DNA of 64,000 nt, taken from contig JAUXOM010000099.1 in NCBI GenBank assembly GCA_030682175.1, positions 1 to 64,000 on the forward strand. The letters run 5' to 3'. The stretch comes from Rhodocyclaceae bacterium (lineage in GTDB: Bacteria > Pseudomonadota > Gammaproteobacteria > Burkholderiales > Rhodocyclaceae). The translations under genes were made by a program, and so were the position numbers. Numbering within the stretch: position 1 is the stretch's first letter; each line of letters opens with the position of its first letter. This document shows, piece by piece, positions 32,789-45,282 of this stretch. The notes under the pieces were generated by a model. That model did not search any database and was not told where the DNA came from. It saw only the letters and a program-made list of their open reading frames with translations.

Positions 32789-33981
32789 CATACGAACAAG
32801 CGCTTGAGCAACTGCTGGCGGCGGCTGTGCCCGTCGAGGAAATCGAGACGGTCGGCCTGATCGAAGCGCGTGGGCGCATTCTCGCCGCGGCGCAAATCTC
32901 GACCATTGCCGTACCTCCTCTCGACAACAGTGCGATGGATGGTTACGCCGTGCGCTGCGCCGATATCGCCACAGCGGGCGTCAGCCTGCCCATCGAGCAG
33001 CGCATCCCGGCGGGAAAAGTCGGCCATGCCCTGCTGCCCGGCACGGCTGCGCGTATTTTCACCGGCGCGCCGATCCCCGCGGGCGCAGATGCCGTGGTGA
33101 TCCAGGAACATTGCATCCTCGATGATCATGGCCGGGTCGTCGTTAACCATGTGCCGAAATCTGGGGAGCATATCCGGCGCGCCGGGGAAGACATTGCCCC
33201 TGGCGCGGAAGTCCTGCCGGCCGGCGCGCGGCTGGGCGCCGCCGAACTCGGTGTGGCGGCCTCGGTAGGTCTGGCGCAGTTGCCGGTGCGGCGGCGCATG
33301 CGGGTCGCCCTGCTGTCGACCGGCGACGAACTGGCCGAACCGGGCGAGCCCTTGCCGCCCGGCGCCATCTACAACTCCAACCGCCCCACGCTGCACGTCC
33401 TGCTTGAAGGCCTGGGCTGCGTGGTCACGGATCTCGGCCGCATCCCCGACCAGCTGGCTGCAACGCGTCGCGCCTTGCAAACAGCGGCACAGGACCATGA
33501 CCTGATCCTGTCGACCGGCGGCGTCTCGGTCGGCGAGGAAGATCACGTCAAGGCCGCCGTCGAGGCCGAGGGCATACTGGCGCTATGGAAGATCGGCATC
33601 AAGCCGGGGAAACCGCTGGCATTCGGCAAAATCGGTATTGGTAGTACGGCGTTCATCGGTCTGCCAGGCAATCCGGTCTCCGGCTTTGTCACCTTCATGA
33701 TGCTGGTGCGGTCCTATATTCTCAGGTGCATGGGTGCGCAGCGCTGTCAGCCCGTGGAACGCCAGCTGGTGTCGGCATCCGACTGGTTGCGACCGGATAT
33801 CCGCCGCGAATTCCTGCGCGCACGCATCACCGCGGACGGCCGTGTCGAGCTGCACCCCAATCAGGGTTCCGGCGTGCTGACCTCCTGCGTCTGGGCCGAC
33901 GGCCTGATCGACAATCCGCCGCGAAAGGCCTTCCTGGCCGGCGATACCGTACGTTTTCTGTCCTTTGCCACCTTGTCATGA
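32782..33981 (+). CDS. moeA: Molybdopterin molybdenumtransferase
   Basis: PLDNSAMDGYAVR; GTAARIFTGAPIPAGADAVV; STGDELAEPG; start at MLTYEQALEQ. Confidence 0.95.
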   Translation: MLTYEQALEQLLAAAVPVEEIETVGLIEARGRILAAAQISTIAVPPLDNSAMDGYAVRCADIATAGVSLPIEQRIPAGKVGHALLPGTAARIFTGAPIPAGADAVVIQEHCILDDHGRVVVNHVPKSGEHIRRAGEDIAPGAEVLPAGARLGAAELGVAASVGLAQLPVRRRMRVALLSTGDELAEPGEPLPPGAIYNSNRPTLHVLLEGLGCVVTDLGRIPDQLAATRRALQTAAQDHDLILSTGGVSVGEEDHVKAAVEAEGILALWKIGIKPGKPLAFGKIGIGSTAFIGLPGNPVSGFVTFMMLVRSYILRCMGAQRCQPVERQLVSASDWLRPDIRREFLRARITADGRVELHPNQGSGVLTSCVWADGLIDNPPRKAFLAGDTVRFLSFATLS

Positions 33982-34232
33982 TGCTGAAAATTCTCTATTT
34001 CGCCGGCCTCAGGGAGGCCATCGGCAGCGGTGCCGAAAACATCGATCTGCCTGCCACCGTGAACACGGCAGCTGCGCTGCGCGATTATCTGGCACGACTT
34101 GACGAGCAGCATGGCGTGCTGTTGACCACCAGGAACCTGCGCATCGCCATCAACCAGAAAATGCTCGGCATGGATGCCGCGATTGCCGATGGCGACGAGA
34201 TCGCCTTTTTCCCGCCCGTGACGGGAGGCTGA
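33978..34232 (+). CDS. moaD: Molybdopterin synthase sulfur-carrier subunit
   Basis: MMLKILYFAGLREAIG...FFPPVTGG (C-terminal GG). Confidence 0.94.
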   Translation: MMLKILYFAGLREAIGSGAENIDLPATVNTAAALRDYLARLDEQHGVLLTTRNLRIAINQKMLGMDAAIADGDEIAFFPPVTGG

Positions 34233-34237
34233 AACCC

Positions 34238-34726
34238 ATGACGATCAGCGTCCAGCAAGCCGACTTCGACCCGGGTGCCGAGATCGCCGCGCTGACAGCC
34301 GACGACCCCATGGCCGGCGCGGTCGCCAGTTTCGTCGGGCTGGTGCGGGCCGACAAACTGGCTGAGCAAAAAGTCGGCCCTGGCGAGACGGCGCAACTCG
34401 CGGCGGTCAGGGCGATGACGCTGGAACACTACCCCGGCATGACCGAACAGGCGCTGGCCGACATCGTGACGACGGCGCGGCAGCGCTGGCAATTATGCGC
34501 GGTGCGCGTCATCCACCGCGTCGGCCGCCTGCTGCCGGGCGAGCGCATCGTCTTTGTCGGGGTTGCTTCAGCGCATCGCGGCGACGCTTTCGCCGCCTGC
34601 GAATTCATCATGGATTATCTGAAGACCCAGGCGCCGTTCTGGAAAAAGGAAGAAACCGCAGCGGGAACCCGCTGGGTCGATGCGCGCGAGACGGACGACC
34701 ATGCCGTCAAGCGTTGGCTGGATTAG
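34238..34726 (+). CDS. moaE: Molybdopterin synthase catalytic subunit
   Basis: MTLEHYPGMTEQALADIV; IHRVGRLLPGERIVFVGVASAHR; FIMDYLKTQAPFWKKE. Confidence 0.95.
   Translation: MTISVQQADFDPGAEIAALTADDPMAGAVASFVGLVRADKLAEQKVGPGETAQLAAVRAMTLEHYPGMTEQALADIVTTARQRWQLCAVRVIHRVGRLLPGERIVFVGVASAHRGDAFAACEFIMDYLKTQAPFWKKEETAAGTRWVDARETDDHAVKRWLD
34370..34393 (+). repeat. Family A element inside moaE
   Basis: AAAGTCGGCCCTGGCGAGACGGCG; encodes KVGPGETA. Confidence 0.8.
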
Positions 34727-34730
34727 CTTC

Positions 34731-34821
34731 GTCATACCGGCGCAAGCCGGTATCCAGAAATTGAATTGCCATGCGCAGCGGAGTTTTTACGCCGCTGGAT
34801 TCCGGCTTGCGCCGGAATGAC
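34731..34821. repeat. Inverted-repeat element of the GTCATxCCGG(N)CCGGxATCCAG type (dRS3-like)
   Basis: GTCATACCGGCGCAAGCCGGTATCCAG ... CTGGATTCCGGCTTGCGCCGGAATGAC. Confidence 0.85.
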
Positions 34822-34859
34822 AGTTTTTTCAGCGAACGGGCAATCCGGGCTGCAGCGGC

Positions 34860-35375
34860 TTACTTTTTCTTTGCAGCGCTTTTCGCCGCCGGACCGGGCA
34901 TGGTGCCGAAGGCAGCCGCCGACGCCTGGGCGATCTGCTCGAAGGCTTTGTTGGCGGTCGCCATCGACTGCTGCATGACTTCCATGATATTCGTGTTCTG
35001 CCCGGGCATGGACTTGAACAGGCCCTGGAAGGCGTCGACCATTTCCTGATTGCCGGACGCCAGTTGCTCGGTGAGCATGCGGGTAAATTCGGCGCGTGCT
35101 TCGTTGCCGATTTCGGTCACTTTCTTGGCCGCTTCCATCATCTGCTGGGCGGTTTCCTGCGCGTACTGGGTACGCAGTTGCATAAGCTGCTGCGGATCCT
35201 TGGCACTCGTCAGGTTACGGGCGTTCTCGACGCCCTGCTGGAACAGTTCGCGTGCCAATTCATTCTGCAGCGCCATCACACGTTGTGAGTTCTCGATGGA
35301 CATCTGCGCCAGCCGCATGGCGGCTTCAATGTTCCTGCGATTGAGGTCGCTGAAATTTTCGTTTTTCCCGGCCAT
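34860..35375 (-). CDS. Phasin family protein
   Basis: MAGKNENFSDLNRRNIEAAMRLAQMSIENSQRVMALQNELARELFQQGVENARNL... Confidence 0.88.
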   Translation of the reverse strand: MAGKNENFSDLNRRNIEAAMRLAQMSIENSQRVMALQNELARELFQQGVENARNLTSAKDPQQLMQLRTQYAQETAQQMMEAAKKVTEIGNEARAEFTRMLTEQLASGNQEMVDAFQGLFKSMPGQNTNIMEVMQQSMATANKAFEQIAQASAAAFGTMPGPAAKSAAKKK

Positions 35376-35473
35376 GATCCGCTCCTTATTGGTGAGTCAG
35401 AGATGAATTCAATGTAGCACGGCCGGCTGACATTTATCTGGCCGGAATCAAGAATTCGGGATTTTTCGGATAC

Positions 35474-37123
35474 TTATCCGCCAGCAGGTGCCATGAGCAA
35501 GTCCTGCAGACCCATCAGCCCGTTGCCAAAAATGCGCGCATCCATGAGCACCGGGGCCGTGTGCATGATCGGACGGAATCCCATGTGCGCCAGGATGTCG
35601 CGTTCCAGGTCGATGCCGGGGGCAATCTCGGTCAGTTCCAGGCCTTCCGGCCCGAGGCGGAACACGCAGCGCTCGGTGATGTAAAGCGCCGGCTGCTCGC
35701 GCTTCCTGGCTTCGCTGCCGCTGAAAGCACGAATTTCGACCTCTTCGACGAATTTCTGCGTGTGCCCTTCCTGCAGGATTTGCAGCCGGCCGTCCTCGAT
35801 GGCGACCTCAAGGCCGCCAGCGGTGAACGTGCCGAGGAACGCCACCGTGTGGGCGTTTTGCGAAATGTTGATGAAGCCTCCGGCACCGGCCATCCGCTTG
35901 CCGAACTTGATGACATTGAGGTTGCCGGCGCGGTCGGCCTGCGCCAGGCCGAGAAAGGCGATATCCAGGCCGCCGCCGTCGTAGAAGTCGAACTGGCTGG
36001 GCTGGTCGATGATGGCCTCGGTGTTGGTGGCGGCACCGAAGTTGAGCCCGCCGGCCGGAATGCCGCCAATCACGCCGGGTTCGGCCGTCATGGTCATCTG
36101 GTCGAGCACACCCTCCTCGGTGGCGACGGACGCGACCCCTTCGGGGATGCCGATGCCCAGGTTCACGACGGCGTGCGGCGTCAGTTCCAGCGCTGCGCGG
36201 CGGGCGATGATCTTGCGCTCGTCCAGCGGGATGGGCGCAATGGCCGAGAGCGGCACCTTGATTTCGCCGGAAAAGGCCGGACTGTACTGTTCGATGAAGG
36301 TCTGCATGTGATATTCGGGCTTCTCGGCGACGACCACGCAATCCACCAGAATGCCGGGGATTTTCACCTGGCGGGGAGGTAATGAGCCTGCCGCAGCAAT
36401 CCGTTCGACCTGGACGATGACAATGCCGCCCGAGTTGTGCGCGGCCATGGCGATGGCCAGCGCTTCGAGGGTCAACGCCTCCTTCTCCATGGTGACGTTG
36501 CCATCCGGATCGGCCGTGGTGCCGCGGATGATGCCGACATGGATGGGAAAGGCCTTGTAGAAGAGCCATTCCTTGCCGTCGATCTCCATCAGTCGCACCA
36601 GGTCTTCGGTGGTGCGCGGATTGAGTTTGCCGCCACCGAAGCGCGGGTCGACAAAGGTGCCCAGGCCGACGTGGGTCAGGGTGCCGGGCTTGCCGGCGGC
36701 AATATCGCGAAACAGGTGGGTGATGACGCCCTGCGGCAGATTCCAGCCTTCAATAAGGTTTTCCACCGCCAGCGCCTGGACGCGCGGCACCAGTCCCCAG
36801 TGGCCGCCGATGACGCGCTTGATCAGTCCCTCATAGCCCAGATGGTTGAGTCCGCGGTCCTTGCCATCGCCCTGCCCGGCGGCATAGACCAGGGTGAGGT
36901 TGCGCGGGTGACCGCTGGGTTGCGGTGGCAGGTCACGGGTTTCGAGAAATAGTTCCTCCAGCGTGACCGCGATCTGTTCGGGAAAGCCGATGCCGACAAA
37001 ACCGCCCGTCGCGACCGTATCGCCGTCGCGAATCAGTGCCACGGCCGTGCGCGCACTGACGACCTTGCCGCTTGCCAGGCCACGCAGCCCCGCCAGCACC
37101 GGATGAATTGCTCTGGTTGCCAT
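35474..37123 (-). CDS. Acyl-CoA:acetate/3-ketoacid CoA-transferase (fused subunits)
   Basis: [40 protein letters not shown]. Confidence 0.9.
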   Translation of the reverse strand: MATRAIHPVLAGLRGLASGKVVSARTAVALIRDGDTVATGGFVGIGFPEQIAVTLEELFLETRDLPPQPSGHPRNLTLVYAAGQGDGKDRGLNHLGYEGLIKRVIGGHWGLVPRVQALAVENLIEGWNLPQGVITHLFRDIAAGKPGTLTHVGLGTFVDPRFGGGKLNPRTTEDLVRLMEIDGKEWLFYKAFPIHVGIIRGTTADPDGNVTMEKEALTLEALAIAMAAHNSGGIVIVQVERIAAAGSLPPRQVKIPGILVDCVVVAEKPEYHMQTFIEQYSPAFSGEIKVPLSAIAPIPLDERKIIARRAALELTPHAVVNLGIGIPEGVASVATEEGVLDQMTMTAEPGVIGGIPAGGLNFGAATNTEAIIDQPSQFDFYDGGGLDIAFLGLAQADRAGNLNVIKFGKRMAGAGGFINISQNAHTVAFLGTFTAGGLEVAIEDGRLQILQEGHTQKFVEEVEIRAFSGSEARKREQPALYITERCVFRLGPEGLELTEIAPGIDLERDILAHMGFRPIMHTAPVLMDARIFGNGLMGLQDLLMAPAGG

Positions 37124-37232
37124 TCCCACCCCTTTTTTGTTGGTGCGTATTATGCCCCGGTCGACTAGAGTTGAAAACGGCCATCCAGTCCCAACGTTGG
37201 CAGTAACGTTATTAAGCATTGAGGACTTCATC

Positions 37233-39815
<2,583 letters not shown>

Positions 39816-39850
39816 ATCGAGCCCTTGAAATGACCACGGCTTCGGTCTAG

Positions 39851-39866
39851 TATAACGTCTGTTATA
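39851..39866. promoter_or_regulatory. Palindrome upstream of AbrB-Doc pair, putative operator
   Basis: TATAACgtctGTTATA ~20 bp before the antitoxin start. Confidence 0.5.
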
Positions 39867-39885
39867 ACTGTCACCGGAGCCCGCC

Positions 39886-40110
39886 ATGCACGTTCTCAAA
39901 CTTACCCAGATCGGTAATTCGATCGGCGTCATCCTGCCCAAGGAGGTTCTCGCCAATCTGAAGTTGGAAAAAGGCGAGTCACTTTTTCTGACCGAAACGC
40001 CCGAGGGTTATGTGGTCACGCCAAACGATCCTGTATTTGAGCAGGAAATGTCCGAGGCGCAACGAATCATGAAGAAGCGCCGTGCCGCGTTACGTGAGTT
40101 GGCAAAGTGA
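39886..40110 (+). CDS. AbrB/MazE-family antitoxin
   Basis: MHVLKLTQIGNSIGVILPKEVLANLKLEKGESLFLTETPEGYVVTPND. Confidence 0.9.
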   Translation: MHVLKLTQIGNSIGVILPKEVLANLKLEKGESLFLTETPEGYVVTPNDPVFEQEMSEAQRIMKKRRAALRELAK

Positions 40111-40499
40111 GTCGCTGGATATGGATTCAGCGGAATGTGATAGTTGCCGCCCATAGCGCGCAATTGGCCGAGCATGGCGGAGTAGCGGGTACCCGCGATG
40201 CAGGTTTGCTCGATTCCGCGCTGGCGCGAGCTGAAAACCTGGCTGCCTATGGTGAGCCTGATATTGCCGCGCTCGCTGCAGCCTATGGGTTCGGCATCGT
40301 CCGCAACCATCCCTTCGTCGATGGCAACAAGCGGGCTGCGTTAATTGCGACCGAACTGTTTCTGGCGCTTAACGGCTTCGATCTGGTTGTAGGTGATGCC
40401 GAGTGTGTCGTCACCATCCTGGGCCTCGCCGCCAGTGAAATCGATGAAGCCGAATTTGCCGCTTGGCTGCGCATGCACATTGCGGCACGCTCTGCTTAG
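40107..40499 (+). CDS. doc: Death-on-curing (Doc) family toxin
   Basis: Fic-like motif HPFVDGNKRAALIATELFLALNG; 4-nt overlap with antitoxin. Confidence 0.92.
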   Translation: MSRWIWIQRNVIVAAHSAQLAEHGGVAGTRDAGLLDSALARAENLAAYGEPDIAALAAAYGFGIVRNHPFVDGNKRAALIATELFLALNGFDLVVGDAECVVTILGLAASEIDEAEFAAWLRMHIAARSA

Positions 40500-40505
40500 C
40501 CGCCG

Positions 40506-41165
40506 TCAACCACCTAATACAGCATGGCGCGGGCAGGTGACGAGATGGTCATTCACCATGCCCGTCGCCTGCATGTGCGAATAGATCACCGTCGGACCGA
40601 CGAAGCGAAAGCCGCGCTGCTTGAGTTCCCTGGCCATGGCGACGGCAAGGGGCGTATGGACGGGCACTTCATCGAGTCGCCGCCAGCGGTTGACGATCGA
40701 CTGGCGATCGACAAATTGCCAGAACAGCGCATCGAGGCTTGAGCCAGCGTCGTAAAGCGCCAGCGTGGCGCGGGCATTGCTGATCGCGGCGGATATTTTC
40801 AGGCGGTTTCTGACGATGCCGGCATCGCCAAGCAGGCGCGCCAGATCCGCATCACCATAGCGGGCAATCTTCTGTACGTCGAAACCATCGAAGGCGCGCC
40901 GGTAGTTCTCGCGTTTCTTCAGGATGGTGATCCACGACAGCCCGGCTTGGGCGCCTTCGAGGACGAGGAACTCGAACAGCGTGCGTTCCTCATGGCAGGG
41001 CACCCCCCACTCGGCGTCGTGATAGGCGACATAGAGCGGATCAACGCCGCACCAGGGACAACGCTGCGGATCCGGATACCCTGACGTCCCCGCCAACGCC
41101 GTACCGCCAGCGCCGACTTTTGTAACTGCACCGCTCGACACAGTCACGGCGCCGGGCCGTCCCAA
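40506..41165 (-). CDS. tag: DNA-3-methyladenine glycosylase I (start uncertain; no ATG before conserved domain)
   Basis: RCPWCGVDPLYVAYHDAEWGVPCHEERTLFEFLVLEGAQAGLSWITILKKRENYR. Confidence 0.92.
   Translation of the reverse strand: MGRPGAVTVSSGAVTKVGAGGTALAGTSGYPDPQRCPWCGVDPLYVAYHDAEWGVPCHEERTLFEFLVLEGAQAGLSWITILKKRENYRRAFDGFDVQKIARYGDADLARLLGDAGIVRNRLKISAAISNARATLALYDAGSSLDALFWQFVDRQSIVNRWRRLDEVPVHTPLAVAMARELKQRGFRFVGPTVIYSHMQATGMVNDHLVTCPRHAVLGG
41097..41120 (-). repeat. Family A element near 5' end of tag
   Basis: CGCCGTACCGCCAGCGCCGACTTT; encodes KVGAGGTA. Confidence 0.85.
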
Positions 41166-41285
41166 GCCGTAACGGCACGCGCCCCAGGCGCAAACCGCTC
41201 GGCTATCGCCACGGAGTCGCCCGTAATATTCGAGCGTAGCGAACCACAGTCACCCCCTTCCGAGGAAGGGGGGCGGGGGGATGGC

Positions 41286-43976
41286 TCAATTAAGCACCAG
41301 CACGCCGCGTTTCAGGCCGGGGTCCTCGGGATGCGGCGAAAGCACGAAGCCGAGGCCGGAAACAAATTTGATCATGCGGCGGTTTTCGGCGAGGAAGTCA
41401 CCGTTCATGAACTTGATGCCACGCGAGCGGGCGGTATCGATGATCACGCCCATCAGCCGGCGCGCCAGTCCCTTGCCCTGCCAGTCATCGGCGACGACCA
41501 CGGCAAATTCACAGGATTCGCCATCGGGGTTCATGGCATAACGCGCCACGCCGACTTCAATCTGACGCCCATCCACCTCGGTCAAGGCGACGAAAGCCAT
41601 TTCGCGGTCGTAGTCGATTTGTGTCAGACGCACCAACTGGGCCTGCGACAGTTCGCGCAGGGTATTCATGAAACGGAAATACTTGGTCTCGGCCGACAGG
41701 TTCTTGACGAATTCCTGCTCCAGGTCGCCATCTTCGGGACTGATGGGACGAATCACTACATTGCGGCCATCCTTGGTCTGGTATTCCGTGACCAGGTGGG
41801 AAGGATAGGGGTGGATCACCATGTGATCGTAGCGCCCGGCGGTCAGTGACAGATTGTCGATGACGACGCGGGCATCAACGGCGACCGCGCCATTCTCGTC
41901 GACGATCAGCGGATTGATGTCCAGTTCCTGAATCCATGGCAGTTCGCAGACCATCTCGGAAACACGCAGCAGCACGGCTTCCAGCGCCTCCATGCTGACC
42001 GGGGGCATGTTGCGGAATGCGCCGAGCCGTGCCGAGGTGCGGGTCGACGCCAGCATGTCGGCAACCAGAAAACGGTTGAGCGGCGGCAGGGCAACGGCGC
42101 GATCCCTGCCGCCGGCCTCGATACCCGCCCCGCCGGGGCCAAAAATGACGGTCGGCCCGAAAATCGGGTCCTTGGTCATGCCAACCATCAGTTCGCGACC
42201 ATTGGCCTTCTGGATCATCGGCTCGATGGCGATGCCATGGATCACGGCATCCGGCCGGTTCTTTTTCACCTCATCAATGATCTGGTTATAGGCATCGCGT
42301 ACGGCGACCAGCGTATTGAGATTGAGGCGCACGCCGCCGGAATCCAGTTTTTGGGTGATCTGCGGCGAATCGATCTTCATCACCACCGGCAGGCCCATTT
42401 CCTCGGCCAGCACCATCGCTTCGGAAGGCGAGCGTGCCACCACCGTCTGGGCGATGGGGATGCGGAAGGCCGCCAACAGGGCCTTCGATTCCATTTCGTT
42501 AAGCGTCTTGCGGCCTTCGGCAAGAGCGGACTCGATCACCAGGCGCGCCGATTCCAGTCTTGGTGGCGTGTGGTCGGAAATCGACGCCGGCGCCTGCATC
42601 AGCAATTGCTGGTTGCGGTAGTAGTTGGAAATGTGCGAGAACAGCTCGACAGCCGGATCCGTCGTGCGGAAGGTGGGAATGCCGGCGCCCTGGAACAGCA
42701 GACGTGCCTCACGCACCTGCTCTTCGCCCATCCAGCAAGTCACCAGCGGCTTGTCGGTCTGTTTGGCCACTTCAATGACGGCACGGGCAGTTTGCGTCGG
42801 ATCGGCCAGCGCCTGCGGCGCGAGGATCGCCAGTACGCCATCGACGCCGTCATCCGCGAGACAGGCGGTGATCGTGGTGGCGTAGCGCGCCGGATCGGCA
42901 TCGCCAACCAGGTCGATCGGATTGGCTTTCGACCAGGTCGGCGGCAAGGCTTCATGCAGGTTCTTGAGGGTGGTCGCGGACATTTCGGCCAGCGCAATGC
43001 CGATGTCGGCGGCATGATCGGCCGCCATCACGCCGAGACCGCCGCCGTTGGTGACGATCATCAGGCGGTTGCCGCGTGGACGAAAATGCGCGAACAGCGC
43101 CTGGGCGGCGGCAAACATCTGGCCGACATTGCCGAGGCGCACCACGCCGGCACGGCGCAATGCCGCGTCGAAAACGTCGTCGGAACCGAGCAGCGCACCG
43201 CTATGCGAGAGCGCGGCCTGCTTGCCGGCGGGATTGCGCCCGCCCTTGATCAGCAACACCGGCTTGCAACGCGCGGCAGCACGCAGCGCGCTCATGAAAT
43301 GACGCGCGTTCTTGATGCCCTCGATGTAAAGAAAGATGTTCTCGGTGCGGGAATCCGCGACCATGTAGTCGAGCACTTCGCCAAAGTCGACATCGCTCTC
43401 GGCGCCCAGCGAAACGACGTTGGAAAAACCGACATTGTTGGGCAAGGCCCAGTCGAGAATCGCCGTGCATAGCGCGCCCGATTGCGAGATCAGGCCAACC
43501 GTGCCGGGGTTGGCGCTGCTGTGGGCAAAGGTGACATTCACGCAACTGCCGGGGCGGATCAAACCCAGGCAGTTGGGACCCAGCAGGCGCACGTTATGGC
43601 GGCGCGCACTCTCCAGCATGGAGCGGGCCAGGCTGGCACCCCGCGGACCCATTTCGGCAAAACCACCTGAAATGATGATGGCATTGCGGGTGCCGGCGCG
43701 GCCGCAGGCATCAATGATTGCCGGGACGGTTTCGGCCTTGGTGCAGATCACCGCCAGGTCGAGCCGCTGGGGGATATCCTCGACAGAATCGAAGGCGCGC
43801 TGGCCAAACACTTTCGCGTGACGCGGATTGACAAGAAAAAGCTTGCCCGGGAAGGCCCCATCGATGACATTGCGCACCATGATGCTGCCAATCGACCCCG
43901 GCGTCTCGGAAGCGCCGATGATGGCTATGGATTTGGGCTCGAAGAGAGAGGTCAGATAATGCTGTTCATAGTTCAT
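41286..43976 (-). CDS. Bifunctional acyl-CoA synthetase (NDP-forming)/GNAT acetyltransferase (Pat-like)
   Basis: SIAIIGASETPGSIGSIMVRNVI; C-terminal GNAT VVADDWQGKGLARRLMGVIIDTARSRG. Confidence 0.92.
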   Translation of the reverse strand: MNYEQHYLTSLFEPKSIAIIGASETPGSIGSIMVRNVIDGAFPGKLFLVNPRHAKVFGQRAFDSVEDIPQRLDLAVICTKAETVPAIIDACGRAGTRNAIIISGGFAEMGPRGASLARSMLESARRHNVRLLGPNCLGLIRPGSCVNVTFAHSSANPGTVGLISQSGALCTAILDWALPNNVGFSNVVSLGAESDVDFGEVLDYMVADSRTENIFLYIEGIKNARHFMSALRAAARCKPVLLIKGGRNPAGKQAALSHSGALLGSDDVFDAALRRAGVVRLGNVGQMFAAAQALFAHFRPRGNRLMIVTNGGGLGVMAADHAADIGIALAEMSATTLKNLHEALPPTWSKANPIDLVGDADPARYATTITACLADDGVDGVLAILAPQALADPTQTARAVIEVAKQTDKPLVTCWMGEEQVREARLLFQGAGIPTFRTTDPAVELFSHISNYYRNQQLLMQAPASISDHTPPRLESARLVIESALAEGRKTLNEMESKALLAAFRIPIAQTVVARSPSEAMVLAEEMGLPVVMKIDSPQITQKLDSGGVRLNLNTLVAVRDAYNQIIDEVKKNRPDAVIHGIAIEPMIQKANGRELMVGMTKDPIFGPTVIFGPGGAGIEAGGRDRAVALPPLNRFLVADMLASTRTSARLGAFRNMPPVSMEALEAVLLRVSEMVCELPWIQELDINPLIVDENGAVAVDARVVIDNLSLTAGRYDHMVIHPYPSHLVTEYQTKDGRNVVIRPISPEDGDLEQEFVKNLSAETKYFRFMNTLRELSQAQLVRLTQIDYDREMAFVALTEVDGRQIEVGVARYAMNPDGESCEFAVVVADDWQGKGLARRLMGVIIDTARSRGIKFMNGDFLAENRRMIKFVSGLGFVLSPHPEDPGLKRGVLVLN

Positions 43977-44119
43977 GTGTTTGCCGCAATATCTTATGGA
44001 CTTGCGGTGATGCTGCGATGCAGCATAGGATACTCATCAACATGATGCTTCGCAACAGTTCTCGGCATTCCCGCCCACCTGCTGATATAACAATAGACAC
44101 ATTCGCAACAGGAACCAAC

Positions 44120-44950
44120 ATGGAAGAAAAACACGGCATCAGGCCTGGCCAGTCGCTGGAACTGCTCAAGGAACTGCATATCCTGACCCGCGACGGACGG
44201 ATGAATCAGGACAGCCGGCGAAAACTGAAGCAGGTCTATCACCTCTACCGCTTCATCGAGCCATTGCTGCTGGAACGGCAACAGGCTTCTCCCGACATCC
44301 AGCTGGTGGATGTCGGTGCCGGCAAGTCCTATCTCGGCTTCATTCTCCATGACCTGTTTTTCAAGGCACTTGGCGGCGGGGCGCACATTTACGGCATCGA
44401 AACCCGGCATGAACTGGTCGAAAAGTCCCGGGCACTGGCGCAGCGGCTGGCGTTCACCGGCATGTCGTTCCTCGACAAAACCGTGGCGGACGCACTGACG
44501 GCAACCGAGCTGCCAGCAAGAATCGATATGGTCACGGCCTTGCATGCCTGCGACACCGCCACCGACGATGCGATTCGCTTTGCCCTTGGCCGCCAGGCCG
44601 AATGCATCGTACTGGCACCCTGCTGCCAGGCCGAGCTTGCCGCCATCCTGAGAAAAAACAAGGGCAAGGCGCTGGCCAACCCGCTGGCGGAACTCTGGCG
44701 CCACCCGCTGCACACACGGGAATTCGGCAGCCAGGTCACCAACGTGTTGCGCTGCCTGCAACTCGAGGCGCATGGTTATCAGGTCAATGTCACCGAACTG
44801 GTCGGCTGGGAACACTCGCTGAAGAACGAATTGATCATCGCCCGCCGCCACAACCAGCCCGGCAGACATCACGCCGCACGCCTCGACGAGTTGCTCCGCC
44901 TGCTGGGACTGGAGGAGATGCGTCAGCGTTTCTTTACGCCGGCGTTCTGA
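44120..44950 (+). CDS. Class I SAM-dependent methyltransferase
   Basis: IQLVDVGAGKSYLGFILHDLFF; TALHACDTATDDAIRFAL. Confidence 0.85.
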   Translation: MEEKHGIRPGQSLELLKELHILTRDGRMNQDSRRKLKQVYHLYRFIEPLLLERQQASPDIQLVDVGAGKSYLGFILHDLFFKALGGGAHIYGIETRHELVEKSRALAQRLAFTGMSFLDKTVADALTATELPARIDMVTALHACDTATDDAIRFALGRQAECIVLAPCCQAELAAILRKNKGKALANPLAELWRHPLHTREFGSQVTNVLRCLQLEAHGYQVNVTELVGWEHSLKNELIIARRHNQPGRHHAARLDELLRLLGLEEMRQRFFTPAF

Positions 44951-45057
44951 TCCGTGCCGCTGGAGGTCCATGGCTTTGATCGCCAATAACTCCTCCTGCA
45001 TCCGCTTATACTATATGGGACACCGCACTTTCGTCGGTGCTTTAGAGGAGTATCACC

Positions 45058-45183
45058 ATGGGCAAGGCACAACAACCCAACAAGGAAGCAAAGAAACAAC
45101 CCGCCAAGACCCCGAAGGAAAAGAAGGCCGCCAAGCAGAACAAGAAGCACGCTTCTGACGTCACACCAATGGTTCCCCGTTAA
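45058..45183 (+). CDS. Small Lys/Gln-rich basic protein (41 aa)
   Basis: MGKAQQPNKEAKKQPAKTPKEKKAAKQNKKHASDVTPMVPR; upstream GAGGAG. Confidence 0.7.
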   Translation: MGKAQQPNKEAKKQPAKTPKEKKAAKQNKKHASDVTPMVPR

Positions 45184-45282
45184 GGCCGTCTGCCGGGCGT
45201 TCCGAACTTCCCGAATCCCGGGGAGGATGTGCTGTCAGCAAACACCCCCTCGGCGCAGGAAAGTGCATGAGAAATTAATTTC

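Noticed and set aside
32996-33030. AAAGTCGGCCATGCCCTG in moeA as a degenerate 24-mer
   Set aside because: Match limited to the first ~9 nt; insufficient support.
42237-43472. 411-aa + ORF opposite the acyl-CoA synthetase/GNAT gene
   Set aside because: Antisense artefact; the minus-strand gene has clear domain motifs.
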